Source: Streptomyces olivaceus (lineage in GTDB: Bacteria > Actinomycetota > Actinomycetes > Streptomycetales > Streptomycetaceae). From it: DNA of 27,196 nucleotides. The notes under the pieces were generated by a model. The model had not been told where the DNA came from. It saw only the letters and a program-made list of their open reading frames with translations, and did no database searches. Made by a program: the position numbers and the translations under genes. Shown here piece by piece: positions 16,901-23,234 of this stretch. Every line of letters starts with the position of its first letter. Position 1 is the first letter of the stretch. The stretch covers positions 1 through 27,196 of the forward strand of contig NZ_JOFH01000058.1 in assembly GCF_000721235.1 (NCBI RefSeq), given 5' to 3'.

Positions 16901-17753
16901 CGCCCAGGCGCGTCAGGTGCTGAGGTCCGCGCTCGACGCGTACGGCGCGGGCCGCGAGCCGTCGTCCGCGGAGCCGGTCACGGGTGACGGGGCCGTCCTG
17001 GTGCTCCGGGCGACCGACGCATACGGGCTGCCCCTCCTCTTCACCGTCGACGCGAGCGACGGCGAGGACCCGGACGCGGTGCTGTGGAGCGCGCTCGCCG
17101 TGCTGGACGACCGCGACGAGGTCCTGGGCACCGACGAGCACAGGCTGCGCTGGCGGGCCTGGCTCTACTGGTCGAACCTGCTGCAGTTTCTGGCGTTCGT
17201 CGGCGGGGACGGCGTCCAACTGGCCGGCCGCCGCGCGTCCGCCTTCCCGGTCGACGTGCTGGCCGTCACAGGCGGCATCGGTGAGCTCGACTCGCTCATC
17301 GCCGTACACCGCCCACAGGGTCCGTCGGCGACGGCGGAGCGGGACGCGCCGTCGGTCACCGCCGGGCCCGCGGCGGAATCCGGTGGCTCCGCGGCCGAGC
17401 GGGCCGTCGCCGGGCTGCTGCGCGACGCCGTCTGGGACGAGGAGATCCTTCCCCTTCTCAACGAGGACGAGCCGGACTCGGCGCTCACCCGGCTCGCCCG
17501 CGCGCTCGCCGAACAGGGCAAGTCGGCCCCCGTCTTCGGCTTCGAGCTCGGTGAACGCGGCTGGCCGGCCGACTTCGCCTGGCGCGACCCCGGCGTCCGG
17601 ATCGCCGTCGTCGCCGTACCGCACGGCGACGACGACGAGGAAGCCCTCCGGCGCGACAAGGCCTACGCCGACGCGGGGTGGACGGTCCGTACGGCGGCCG
17701 ACTGGCTCGACCACCTCGACTCGCTCATCGGCAGGCTTCCCGACTGCTCGTAA
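10959..17753 (+). CDS. Giant DExH helicase with zinc clusters, DUF1998 and a C-terminal PD-(D/E)XK/Vsr-like region (DrmA-DrmB-like)
   Basis: The protein is 2264 aa. The helicase N-lobe has YAHQ (78-81), Walker A GTGSGKT (104-110), DEFH (228-231) and TSAT (about 269). The C-lobe has LEMGIDIGDLS and QQVGRAGRR (about 1120-1129). Cysteine pairs suggest zinc sites near residues 505 (CRDC), 640 (CPAC), 988 (CPVC), 1414 (CQEC), 1547 (CTGC) and 1704 (CPC...CHRC). The block around 1610-1720 with HSFRAALRLGVDHHFGG and LPGGTGYL is DUF1998, as in MrfA/YprA helicases and DrmB. Residues about 1820-1900 (QRDMEFTRTDF, TVYLDGHRYH, QITWDDL) resemble a Vsr/DUF559-type endonuclease fold. A second WPADFAW...GWTV segment lies at the extreme C-terminus. 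Class 1 DISARM encodes helicase (DrmA) and DUF1998 (DrmB) separately; here they are one chain. Nuclease activity is inferred. Confidence 0.9.
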   Translation: MRPTLEAQGLKESLLQYLSTTYALTDEGARESLHRFLGDETSGMFRGPFLRIRTPFTQAGDSWKELLDWRRTDDWAPYAHQARAFERLSSARGRTPRPTLVTTGTGSGKTESFLYPVLDHCARERNAGNTGVKAVFLYPMNALATDQAQRINDLLCEHDADLGKLRAGLYIGDRAETKYDRVYTRRSDMWVSPPDILVTNYKMLDLLLQRSQDAALWNGADIRYVVVDEFHTYDGAQGTDVAMLLRRLAAAVGASEPGSPLGGICPVATSATLASGTDGDGVRQLLDVATQVFGTEFTEDSIIGEDRQSVDTFIPPDDFDPALPDPSPDELALLPEPSLGAEEFAELVETVAGTRDPDPFLLGRNLKRQTLTSAVMQALDGEVRTTGEVLDLMWRRGARSWGKTITERPEVAASALARFIALLAVARDPESTPKSPRPLVQIEVHQWARSVSRLVRGVLPWPKAEFQWDTAGAADRQSDQHARTAPVTTATTGQAANLFLPAVYCRDCGRSGWAVFSPETDDAHVQVDSHKIRRASVSQDKMRVRNLIAATDAEAKEGSGAAPMASAGRGADGGRATSALSAGRGGQLRVLDGPNRTLRLPDPVRDFDPSTGDPRPATSDSAFVLVHLGETANTAAEEDWCPACGSRNTIRFLGTGAAALAAASVTQLFTGGELDEEQGEDKTLMFNDSVQDAAHRAGFVASRSYTFSLRALFKKHLSEERPTALNDLIADVVAATTDRTTLAAVVPTDLHDIAGVQRLLSGQGRGGDRKTWNLIGERFAFEALMEFGFRSRNGRTLELTRTAAAQVRIANVAAAVALVKDAHLAEEGRRGGLPPVEQDDARYLAFLRILLERLRTRGAIGHKWLDGFLKEAGTSRYFIWGKRPVGMRAFPRGVAAPVFLLDQPKTNSEFDFATGRLSWYERWAQRCLDLPREQTAAFWNRLLPELVSAGLLSVRTPADSSLRVYGLQPGAVDVRLLADDVVNEAFVRCPVCFWEQTVHPELLDQWHGQPCPSYRCRRGRLVAGNRPEELGVHHRDRNYRDDYYRRLYRKAGTYQVVTAEHTGMLTRPERERVEAAFKHGTGFKDPNVLSCTPTLEMGIDIGDLSAVVLAALPRRPANYAQQVGRAGRRTGNAFLLTIPDRSRRDLYFLDQPREMIAGRIVPPGSHLSAIEILRRQYLAHLLDLAARGRLPRPDGRPLPAVPARAPELFGPSGYLADLVESALARGGQLVDGFLKLFPGGVSDQARTELREYATRTLRSAVEEAERQWRRGEEVLRRRLRMIGEARDELHDSIDEQARQKAELDAEHRSVGKRLLSLGLTTAQQALCDLGLLPNYALIDAVTTLNATLYWPDGLDEKTGRETYRSKPRAYDRPRRYALSEFAPGNTFYVNGYKHQVTGLEIGTATDPDWRLWRFCQECGYVRTENAEADRSPCPRCHSARIADDGSCLHKVVEPAVVTARDKREDARISDDKDDREQRYYTVIDAVDIALEDIEPKTSWRHETQTFGVDFCRKAVIRRVNVGPMRFDAKAEDDFAGHSVRMAPFHVCTGCGAATADGRPVFDHDTDALDSAAARNPKLKHHQPWCPLRRGTKPQDVAQEPVLLAHQLRTEALRVLLPAATVLVDEKIHSFRAALRLGVDHHFGGDPQHLDATLARMPDNATGETRHFLVLFDRLPGGTGYLHRLTDPAHFRAALADARRALLTCPCRDEGRLACHRCLHRYTEERHQDTVSRLEALGIINDLLGPVDQDGEPVLGEDGRPVDLWKVSELPSTELIGLDKQVESDLEARFLAALRNWTGGEQDAVLEESSTASGYLRFSQGANWRLTAQRDMEFTRTDFTFESTDGPKEYVTVYLDGHRYHATRAHNRIAGDCDKRNQLRDRNHVVFQITWDDLELFEKGEAARAEPVWPPYPRSAQDTARDWYEEMGGERADLTEAAFANPVDTLLAYLREPVKERWGRRARALVGGLMAEPAALAMQADRAQARQVLRSALDAYGAGREPSSAEPVTGDGAVLVLRATDAYGLPLLFTVDASDGEDPDAVLWSALAVLDDRDEVLGTDEHRLRWRAWLYWSNLLQFLAFVGGDGVQLAGRRASAFPVDVLAVTGGIGELDSLIAVHRPQGPSATAERDAPSVTAGPAAESGGSAAERAVAGLLRDAVWDEEILPLLNEDEPDSALTRLARALAEQGKSAPVFGFELGERGWPADFAWRDPGVRIAVVAVPHGDDDEEALRRDKAYADAGWTVRTAADWLDHLDSLIGRLPDCS

Positions 17754-17828
17754 GCACGCGGCGCACACCACTCCCCCAGCCTCTGCAACTCCTACGACTC
17801 CCTGGCAACGGAAGGCAGCACTGATCCC

Positions 17829-20135
17829 ATGACCGCCCGGCTCAGCCTGTATCAGAAGGCCGAACAGGAGCTGTACAAGCTCGACCGCTCGGTCAAGGGC
17901 AAGTTCTACGATTTCTGTCACCGCTTCCGCGAGGACCCGGACCACCCCGGCCTGGACCTCAAGCCCCTCAAGGGCGACGGCCGGGTCTTCCGCGCCAAGA
18001 TCGACCAGTCGTACCGCGCCCTGCTCGCCAGGGCCGGTGTCGACGCCAAGGGCCAGGAGAACTGGCTGGTCATCGCGGTGCGCCACCGCAAGCACGTCTA
18101 CGAGGAACTCTCGGTCGCGATCAACCGGATCACCGGCGAGATCGAGTTCGTGGACCTCTCCGTGGTGGGCGAGAGCGTGCTGCAGCGCGCGGGTGTCACC
18201 CTCACCCCCACCGAACCGGAGCCCCAGCCCGCCCCCGAGCCAGCATCCGAGCCCGCCACGCCCACCGCCGAGCCCCTGCTCACCCGGGTCACCGCGGACG
18301 ATCTGCGTTACCTGGGCGTCGCCGACCAGCTCATCGACCTCGCGCTCGCCGTCACCGACAGCGACGAGCTTGACCAGCTGGTCGCCGGAGCGCCACTGCT
18401 GACCAAGGACATCCTGTACGGGCTCGCCGCGGGCATGCCCCTCGATGAGGTCCGCAAGGAGATCACCGCCCCGGTCAAAGTCAACCTCGGCCAGAACTAC
18501 GAGCAGGACCTCGGCGCCGCGCTCGCCCGCACCACCGTCACCACCATCGACGCCGATATCCAGGCCGTCCTGGAAGAGGGCGACTTCCGCGCCTGGAAGG
18601 TCTTCCTGCACCCCACCCAGGCCAAGCTCGTCCACCGCGCCTACAACGGTCCGGCCCGCGTCTCGGGCGGTCCCGGTACCGGCAAGACGATCGTGGCCCT
18701 GCACCGGGTCAGGTACCTCGCGCAGCAGCTGCCGCCCGGGCACAGCAAGCCCATCCTGCTGACGACGTTCACCAAGAACCTCACCACCGACCTGCGTGCC
18801 CGGCTCGCCTCACTGATGGAGCCCGAACTGCTCGCCCGCGTGGAGATCGCCCACATCGACCAGCTCGCCGCACGTGTCCTCAGCGAGAACTCCGTCAAGG
18901 GCGTGGCCAGGCAGCGCGTCTACGACAACGCCGCGCTCAACGTGCTGCGGCAGCTCCTTCTCGAACTCGACGAGCGCCGCTGGGACGCCGAATTCCTCTA
19001 CGAGGAGTGGGACCAGGTGCTCCTGGGCCAGTCCATCGGCAGCCGGAAGGCGTACTTCGACGCCCGCCGCGCCGGCCGCGGCCGTTCCGTCACTCGGCCC
19101 GAGCGCGCCGGGATCTGGAAGATCCTGGAGCAGTTCACCGCCCGCCTGGACAAGGACGGGCTGGAGACCTGGGGCCAGGCCGCCGAGCGCGCCGCACGCC
19201 TCGAAGCGGAGCGCGACGCCAGGATCAGGGCCCGGCAGGAACACAAGGAAGCCGTCGGCGGCAAGGACCTCATCCACCGCGACGACGGCTCCGGCATGCG
19301 GTTCCTCCACCACCGGTACCGTCACATCGTGGTCGACGAGGCCCAGGACCTGCGCGCCGCCCACTGGAAGATGCTGCGGGCAATGGTCACTCCCGGCGCC
19401 GACGACCTGTTCATCGCCGGGGACACCCACCAGCGCATCTACGACCAGCAGGTCACCCTCGGCACGGTCGGCATCAACATCCGGGGTCGCTCGTCCAGGC
19501 TCACCCTCAGCTACCGCACCACCAAGGAGATCCTCTCCCGGGCCATGCAGGTGGTGAACCTCACCGGCGAGAGCCTCGCCTACGACGACCTCGACGACAG
19601 CACGGACAACCTCGACGGGTACCGCTCCGTGCTGCGAGGCCCCGTGCCCGACCTGGTGCCCTGCACGTCCTGGGACGACGAGCTGGAACGGCTCGCCGGC
19701 GCGCTGACCGTCTGGCGCGAGGAGATCACGACGGGCAACGGCGGCACCGGACCGCGCCGCGACCCGCGCGGCAGCATCGCCGTGTGCGTCGCGGAACGGG
19801 ACATGGTCAACCTGGTGATGTCCCACCTGGCCACCAAGGCGGGGCTCAGCGTCGCCGAACTCACCAAGGACGGGCCCAAGGGGGACGGCGAGGTGCACGT
19901 CGGCACGATGCACCGTTTCAAGGGGCTGGAATATCAGAAGCTCGCCATCGTCGGTGCGCGCGACGGCGTCATTCCCCGCACGGAGGTCATTGAGCGCTAC
20001 CGCGCCACCGATCCCCGGCGCTGTGCCCGCGAAGAGCTCAAGGCACGCTCGCTGCTCTTCGTGGCCGCGACCCGCGCCCGCGACGCGCTGCGCATCAGCT
20101 GGCACGACAAGCCGAGCCCGTACCTGCCAACCTGA
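17829..20135 (+). CDS. RelE-fold domain fused to UvrD-like helicase
   Basis: The protein is 768 aa. Residues 1-100 read as a RelE/YafQ-type toxin fold, with KAEQELYKLD, then LKPLKGDGRVFRAKI, YRALLAR and a closing VIAVRHRKHVYEEL. The basic and aromatic residues usual in these RNases are present. A Pro/Glu-rich linker follows (about 127-150). The superfamily 1 helicase has Walker A GGPGTGKT (280-287), VDEAQD (502-507), AGDTHQRIYD, SYRTT, GTMHRFKGLEY (about 692-702) and VAATRARDAL (about 743-752). ATG 17829 has GGAAGG 13 nt upstream; the gap from the previous gene is 75 nt. It stands where class 1 DISARM would have drmC, but no phospholipase-D HxK motif is seen. Helicase assignment is firm. Whether the RelE domain cuts RNA or only binds nucleic acid or a partner is unknown. 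Confidence 0.88.
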   Translation: MTARLSLYQKAEQELYKLDRSVKGKFYDFCHRFREDPDHPGLDLKPLKGDGRVFRAKIDQSYRALLARAGVDAKGQENWLVIAVRHRKHVYEELSVAINRITGEIEFVDLSVVGESVLQRAGVTLTPTEPEPQPAPEPASEPATPTAEPLLTRVTADDLRYLGVADQLIDLALAVTDSDELDQLVAGAPLLTKDILYGLAAGMPLDEVRKEITAPVKVNLGQNYEQDLGAALARTTVTTIDADIQAVLEEGDFRAWKVFLHPTQAKLVHRAYNGPARVSGGPGTGKTIVALHRVRYLAQQLPPGHSKPILLTTFTKNLTTDLRARLASLMEPELLARVEIAHIDQLAARVLSENSVKGVARQRVYDNAALNVLRQLLLELDERRWDAEFLYEEWDQVLLGQSIGSRKAYFDARRAGRGRSVTRPERAGIWKILEQFTARLDKDGLETWGQAAERAARLEAERDARIRARQEHKEAVGGKDLIHRDDGSGMRFLHHRYRHIVVDEAQDLRAAHWKMLRAMVTPGADDLFIAGDTHQRIYDQQVTLGTVGINIRGRSSRLTLSYRTTKEILSRAMQVVNLTGESLAYDDLDDSTDNLDGYRSVLRGPVPDLVPCTSWDDELERLAGALTVWREEITTGNGGTGPRRDPRGSIAVCVAERDMVNLVMSHLATKAGLSVAELTKDGPKGDGEVHVGTMHRFKGLEYQKLAIVGARDGVIPRTEVIERYRATDPRRCAREELKARSLLFVAATRARDALRISWHDKPSPYLPT

Positions 20136-20172
20136 ACGGCGCTGCTGCCGCGCGAGAGGGCCGCAGTCGACT

Positions 20173-20535
20173 TCACGCGGCGGTCGTGTCGGCAGGAGCG
20201 GCGCGGGGCAGCTCGAGGAAGGCGTCCTCCCAGACCTCGTGGATGTAGGGACTGATCAAGCGCCGCAGCACGGGCCACTGCTCGGTGAGCAGCCGGTGGT
20301 GCAGGAGGACCACCAGGTCATCGCTCAGTCCTTCGGCGAGGACGGTCCGGTAGAGGGTCATGCGGGACTTCGGACGGTCCAGGCTGTAGCTCGTCCGTCC
20401 GGACCAGACGATGTGGAGCGGCAGGTCGACGTTGCCCTCGACCGGACCGGCCAGCTCCTGCAAGCCCTCGGGCAATCGGCTGCGGTAGCGGTCTCGCAGC
20501 ACCTCTGCCCCAGAGGCGGTGATCGCCGTGTCCAT
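20173..20535 (-). CDS. Conserved-looking hypothetical protein (120 aa)
   Basis: I do not recognise a named family. The 120-aa protein is mostly helical, with an ordered run EVLRDRYRSRLPEGLQEL, a central IVWSGRTSYSLDRPKSRMTLYRTVLAEG and a C-terminal LISPYIHEVWEDAF. Its codon use is that of a real gene and no signal peptide or membrane helix is visible. I chose ATG 20535 over the upstream alternative at 20568 because the added residues (MPPPPSSHTGC) are low complexity. No Shine-Dalgarno precedes 20535, but a CATACT box lies 6 nt upstream, so it may be leaderless. It converges on the UvrD-like gene, with 37 nt between the stop codons. A link to the defence genes is possible but unsupported. Confidence 0.7.
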   Translation of the reverse strand: MDTAITASGAEVLRDRYRSRLPEGLQELAGPVEGNVDLPLHIVWSGRTSYSLDRPKSRMTLYRTVLAEGLSDDLVVLLHHRLLTEQWPVLRRLISPYIHEVWEDAFLELPRAAPADTTAA

Positions 20536-20541
20536 GCATCC

Positions 20542-20568
20542 AGTATGGCTGCTGGGAGGCGGCGGCAA
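20542..20568 (-). promoter_or_regulatory. Possible promoter for a leaderless transcript
   Basis: On the minus strand TTGCCG (20563-20568) is followed after 15 nt by CATACT (20542-20547). The ATG at 20535 begins 6 nt after that box, about where transcription would start, and there is no Shine-Dalgarno. Leaderless mRNAs are common in actinomycetes. The 15-nt spacer is shorter than the usual 17. Confidence 0.3.
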
Positions 20569-20693
20569 GGCGGGTGCGGGGCCCCTGTCTTACGTGCGGG
20601 GCGGGCAGCCATCCACGCCTCGCTCGGATATTTCGGCCAGGGCCCGCTTGGCGCAGCATCGCGACTGCCCGCGCAGGCCCCAGGCGGCGTGGC

Positions 20694-20711
20694 AGTCGGT
20701 TGTCACCGACT
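20694..20711 (-). terminator. Stem-loop at the end of the LysR gene
   Basis: A perfect 7-bp inverted repeat (AGTCGGT / ACCGACT) with a 4-nt loop begins at the last base of the LysR stop codon. A third AGTCGG copy follows at once on the plus strand, so an alternative CCGACT-C-AGTCGG hairpin is possible. No T-tract is present. It is a plausible terminator for the minus-strand cluster. Confidence 0.45.
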
Positions 20712-21640
20712 CAGTCGGCGAGGTTGCGGCAGGTGGCGATGTGGCGCAGCAGTTGCGCGACCGCTCGGGTGCGGGCGGTCTGTGTGACGCCGTCCATGTA
20801 GACCAGCTTGACCTCCAGGGGAGGCCGGCCGTCCCGCAGTTCCAGTGCCGCGATCTCGCCGCCGCCGTAGGTCTGGCTGGTCTCCGGGCGCTGGTTCAGG
20901 ACGGAGTACCCGAGTCCCCGGGCCACCATGGACCGCACCGTCTCGTAACTCTGGGTGCGGTAGCGCACGTCGGGCTCGGTGCCGGTGGCGGCCACCAGTG
21001 CGCGGAAGTAGTCGCGGCTGTGCGGCAGGTCCAGCAGGACGAGGGGTTCCGCGGCCAGTTCGGTCAGCTCCACGCTCCCCCGGCCGGCCAGGGGGTGGCC
21101 GGCGGGGACGATGGCGTAGGCCGGAGCGAGGGCGATCGTCTCGCTGCGCACTTCGGCGTCGCCGGACAGCCCGAGGTCGTAGGTGAGGGCGACATCGATG
21201 TGCCCGGCCCGCAGTGACCGGATGAGCTGTTCTGCCTCCGCCTCCACCACGTCGATCTCGATGCCCGGGTAGCGGTGGGTGCACTCGCTGAACAGCGCGG
21301 GCAGGTAGTACGGCGCCAGGGTCACGAAGCAGCCGACGGCGACCGGCCCAGAGATGTCCTCACCGCCTCCCCGGGCCTCCCTCTCGATGTCGCGGGCGCG
21401 GCCCAACAGCTCGCGCGCCTGAAGCTGCAACCGCCTGCCCGCCGGGGTCAGGGTAAGTCCCCTCCCCCGGCGGCGGATGAACAGCTGGGCCTGGAGGTCA
21501 CGTTCCAGGTTGTAGACGGCCGTGGACACCGCGGACTGCGCGATGTGGAGCTGTGCCGACGCCGCGGTCATCGAACCGCTTTCGGCGGCCACCAGGAAGT
21601 AGCGGAGCTGCACCAGGGTGAAACCCACCGAAGACGTCAT
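20711..21640 (-). CDS. LysR-family transcriptional regulator
   Basis: The protein is 309 aa, the usual LysR length. The N-terminal winged HTH (about 8-65) is classic: LVQLRYFLVAAESGSMTAAS, then AQSAVSTAVYNLERDL and LFIRRRGRGLTLTPAG. The effector-binding domain runs from about 95 to 300, with GPVAVGCF, IDVALTYDLGL and PLVLLDLPHSRDYF. ATG 21640 has GGGGAG at good spacing. It lies 41 nt after the stop of the MFS gene on the same strand, so it is the distal gene of the cluster instead of the more usual divergent LysR position. It probably senses the compound imported and degraded by the cluster and acts at its promoter; both points are inference. The ligand cannot be deduced. Confidence 0.92.
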   Translation of the reverse strand: MTSSVGFTLVQLRYFLVAAESGSMTAASAQLHIAQSAVSTAVYNLERDLQAQLFIRRRGRGLTLTPAGRRLQLQARELLGRARDIEREARGGGEDISGPVAVGCFVTLAPYYLPALFSECTHRYPGIEIDVVEAEAEQLIRSLRAGHIDVALTYDLGLSGDAEVRSETIALAPAYAIVPAGHPLAGRGSVELTELAAEPLVLLDLPHSRDYFRALVAATGTEPDVRYRTQSYETVRSMVARGLGYSVLNQRPETSQTYGGGEIAALELRDGRPPLEVKLVYMDGVTQTARTRAVAQLLRHIATCRNLAD

Positions 21641-21681
21641 GCCGAACTCCCCAGTCCGATCACCGGCTGTTCGCCCAGACC

Positions 21682-23061
21682 TTATGCGGTGCGGTGCGCG
21701 ACCGGCTCGGCGGCGGGCTCCTCACCCGGCAGGTCCTCCGCCCGCAACAGGGGGATGCCGGCCGTGTCGCGCATGGACAGCGCGGCGGCGAGCCCGAACG
21801 CGGCGAACACCATCAGGTACGGGCCCGGCACCAGCGTGCTGCCGGTCACCGATATCAGTACGGTCATCAGATAGGGCACCGTACCGGCGAACAGCGCGGC
21901 GGTGATGTTGTAGGCGATGGACAGACCGCTCTGCCGGACCCGGGTGGGGAAGATCTCCGCCGACCACACGGCGTGGGTGCCCAGCAGCGCCGTCAGGATC
22001 ACGCCCAGCACCAGGGCGCCGACCCAGGTGCCGACCGAGCCGGTCCGCATGAGCCAGAACGCGGGCGTGGACAGGACCAGCAGGGCGGCCGAGGCGCCGA
22101 CGAAGACGGGCTTGCGCCCCACTCGGTCGGACAGGTGTCCGAAGGCGGGTACGAGGACCAGGCCGACCAGGGAGATCACCGTGGACAGCAGCGCGGCGTC
22201 GGACGCCGAGTGGCCGAGGTGGTCGGTCTCGTAGGTGACCAGGTAGGTCAGTACGGCGTAGAAGGTCACGTTCATGGCCGCCATGAGGGCACCGGCCTGC
22301 AGCAGCTGTCGCTTGTGGGAGCGCAGCAGCTCCTTGACGGGGTGGTGCGGGGCGGCGTCGCTCGCCTGCAGGGCCCGGTACTCGGGCGTGTCCTCGATCT
22401 TGTTGCGGAGGACGAGCCCGATGACGCCCAGCGGGGCGGAGAGCAGGAAGGGGACGCGCCATCCCCAGGAGGACAGCGCGCCGTCGTCGAGGCCCGCCGA
22501 CAGCAGCAGGAAGACGAACGATCCGGCCAGGAAGCCCAGCAGGGAACCGACCTCCAGCCAGCTGACGCCGAAGCCGCGGCGTCGCCGTGGGGCGCTCTCG
22601 GCGAGGAAGCTGGCCGCGCTGCCGAACTCTCCGCCGGCGGCGAAGCCCTGTACCAGGCGCAGGGCGACCAGCAGCAGCGGGGCCGCGATGCCGATCGACG
22701 CGTAGCCCGGCAGCAGTCCGATCGTCAGTGTCGCCCCGGACATCATGAGGATGACCAGCGACAGTGTGCGTTTGCGGCCGATCCGGTCGCCCAGCGGCCC
22801 GAGCACGAGCGCACCGATGGGGCGGATGCCGAAGGACACGGCGAACACGCCGAACACCGCGAGCAGCCCGGTGGTCTCATCCTCGGCCGGGAAGAACACC
22901 GGCGCGATGGTGCCGGCGAGATAGGCATAGGCGGCCCAGTCGAACCAGTGCACGAACACACCGACCGCACCGGCGGCGACGCTTCTGCGCAGTGCCGCCG
23001 GGTCGGCGGTGCTCCCTTCTCCGGTCCCGGCCGTGCTGTCTCCCGTTGTGCTGGTGCGCAT
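21682..23061 (-). CDS. MFS transporter, metabolite:H+ symporter (MHS) type
   Basis: This is a 459-aa membrane protein with about 12 hydrophobic helices. The first helix region VHWFDWAAYAYLAG matches the MHS signature (shikimate, alpha-ketoglutarate and proline/betaine permeases). The loop 2-3 motif GPLGDRIGRKRTL and its repeat GHLSDRVGRKPVFV in the second half are both present. LVQGFAAGGEFGSAASFLAE is the typical helix 4-5 segment. I chose ATG 23061 because AGGAGG lies 5 nt upstream; an upstream GTG (23091) has no such site. Residues 1-30 are a soluble Ser/Thr-rich tail. It probably imports the substrate of the neighbouring hydrolase and monooxygenase by proton symport. The substrate is unknown, likely a small organic acid or amino-acid conjugate. 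Confidence 0.92.
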   Translation of the reverse strand: MRTSTTGDSTAGTGEGSTADPAALRRSVAAGAVGVFVHWFDWAAYAYLAGTIAPVFFPAEDETTGLLAVFGVFAVSFGIRPIGALVLGPLGDRIGRKRTLSLVILMMSGATLTIGLLPGYASIGIAAPLLLVALRLVQGFAAGGEFGSAASFLAESAPRRRRGFGVSWLEVGSLLGFLAGSFVFLLLSAGLDDGALSSWGWRVPFLLSAPLGVIGLVLRNKIEDTPEYRALQASDAAPHHPVKELLRSHKRQLLQAGALMAAMNVTFYAVLTYLVTYETDHLGHSASDAALLSTVISLVGLVLVPAFGHLSDRVGRKPVFVGASAALLVLSTPAFWLMRTGSVGTWVGALVLGVILTALLGTHAVWSAEIFPTRVRQSGLSIAYNITAALFAGTVPYLMTVLISVTGSTLVPGPYLMVFAAFGLAAALSMRDTAGIPLLRAEDLPGEEPAAEPVAHRTA

Positions 23062-23066
23062 GAGCG

Positions 23067-23072
23067 CCTCCT
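23067..23072 (-). promoter_or_regulatory. Ribosome binding site of the MFS gene
   Basis: A consensus AGGAGG on the minus strand ends 5 nt before ATG 23061 and decides that start over the GTG at 23091. Confidence 0.75.
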
Positions 23073-23142
23073 CGTTCGGTGGGCAGGTCACGTCGAGGCC
23101 GTGCGGGTGGTGTCGACGTCGTCTGCGTCACCGGGAACGCGG

Positions 23143-23163
23143 GCCGGCCGTCCGGAGGCCGGC
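23143..23163 (-). terminator. GC-rich hairpin between amidohydrolase and MFS genes
   Basis: A perfect 7-bp inverted repeat (GCCGGCC / GGCCGGC) has a 7-nt loop that itself contains TCCGGA. It sits in the 173-nt gap (23062-23234), the only sizeable gap in the cluster. It could attenuate or end the upstream four-gene message. Such repeats also arise by chance at this GC content. Nothing else was recognised in the gap. Confidence 0.3.
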
Positions 23164-23234
23164 GGCGGGTCGCTTCCCGGTGAGCGGGGTCCGGTCGCGG
23201 CCGGGCCGGGCGCGGGCCCGCCGGTGCGGTCTCC

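Noticed and set aside
10884..18743. A 2619-aa open frame on the minus strand opposite the giant helicase
   Set aside because: It runs antisense to well-supported domains, and its translation is rich in Val/Gly/Arg/Gln/Leu with no recognisable motif. High-GC third-position bias removes stop codons from the opposite strand, so it is a shadow.
17829..20135. Identification of the last operon gene as DrmC
   Set aside because: DrmC is a phospholipase-D-family protein. No HxK-x4-D motif is visible here, and the motifs are those of an SF1 UvrD-like helicase.
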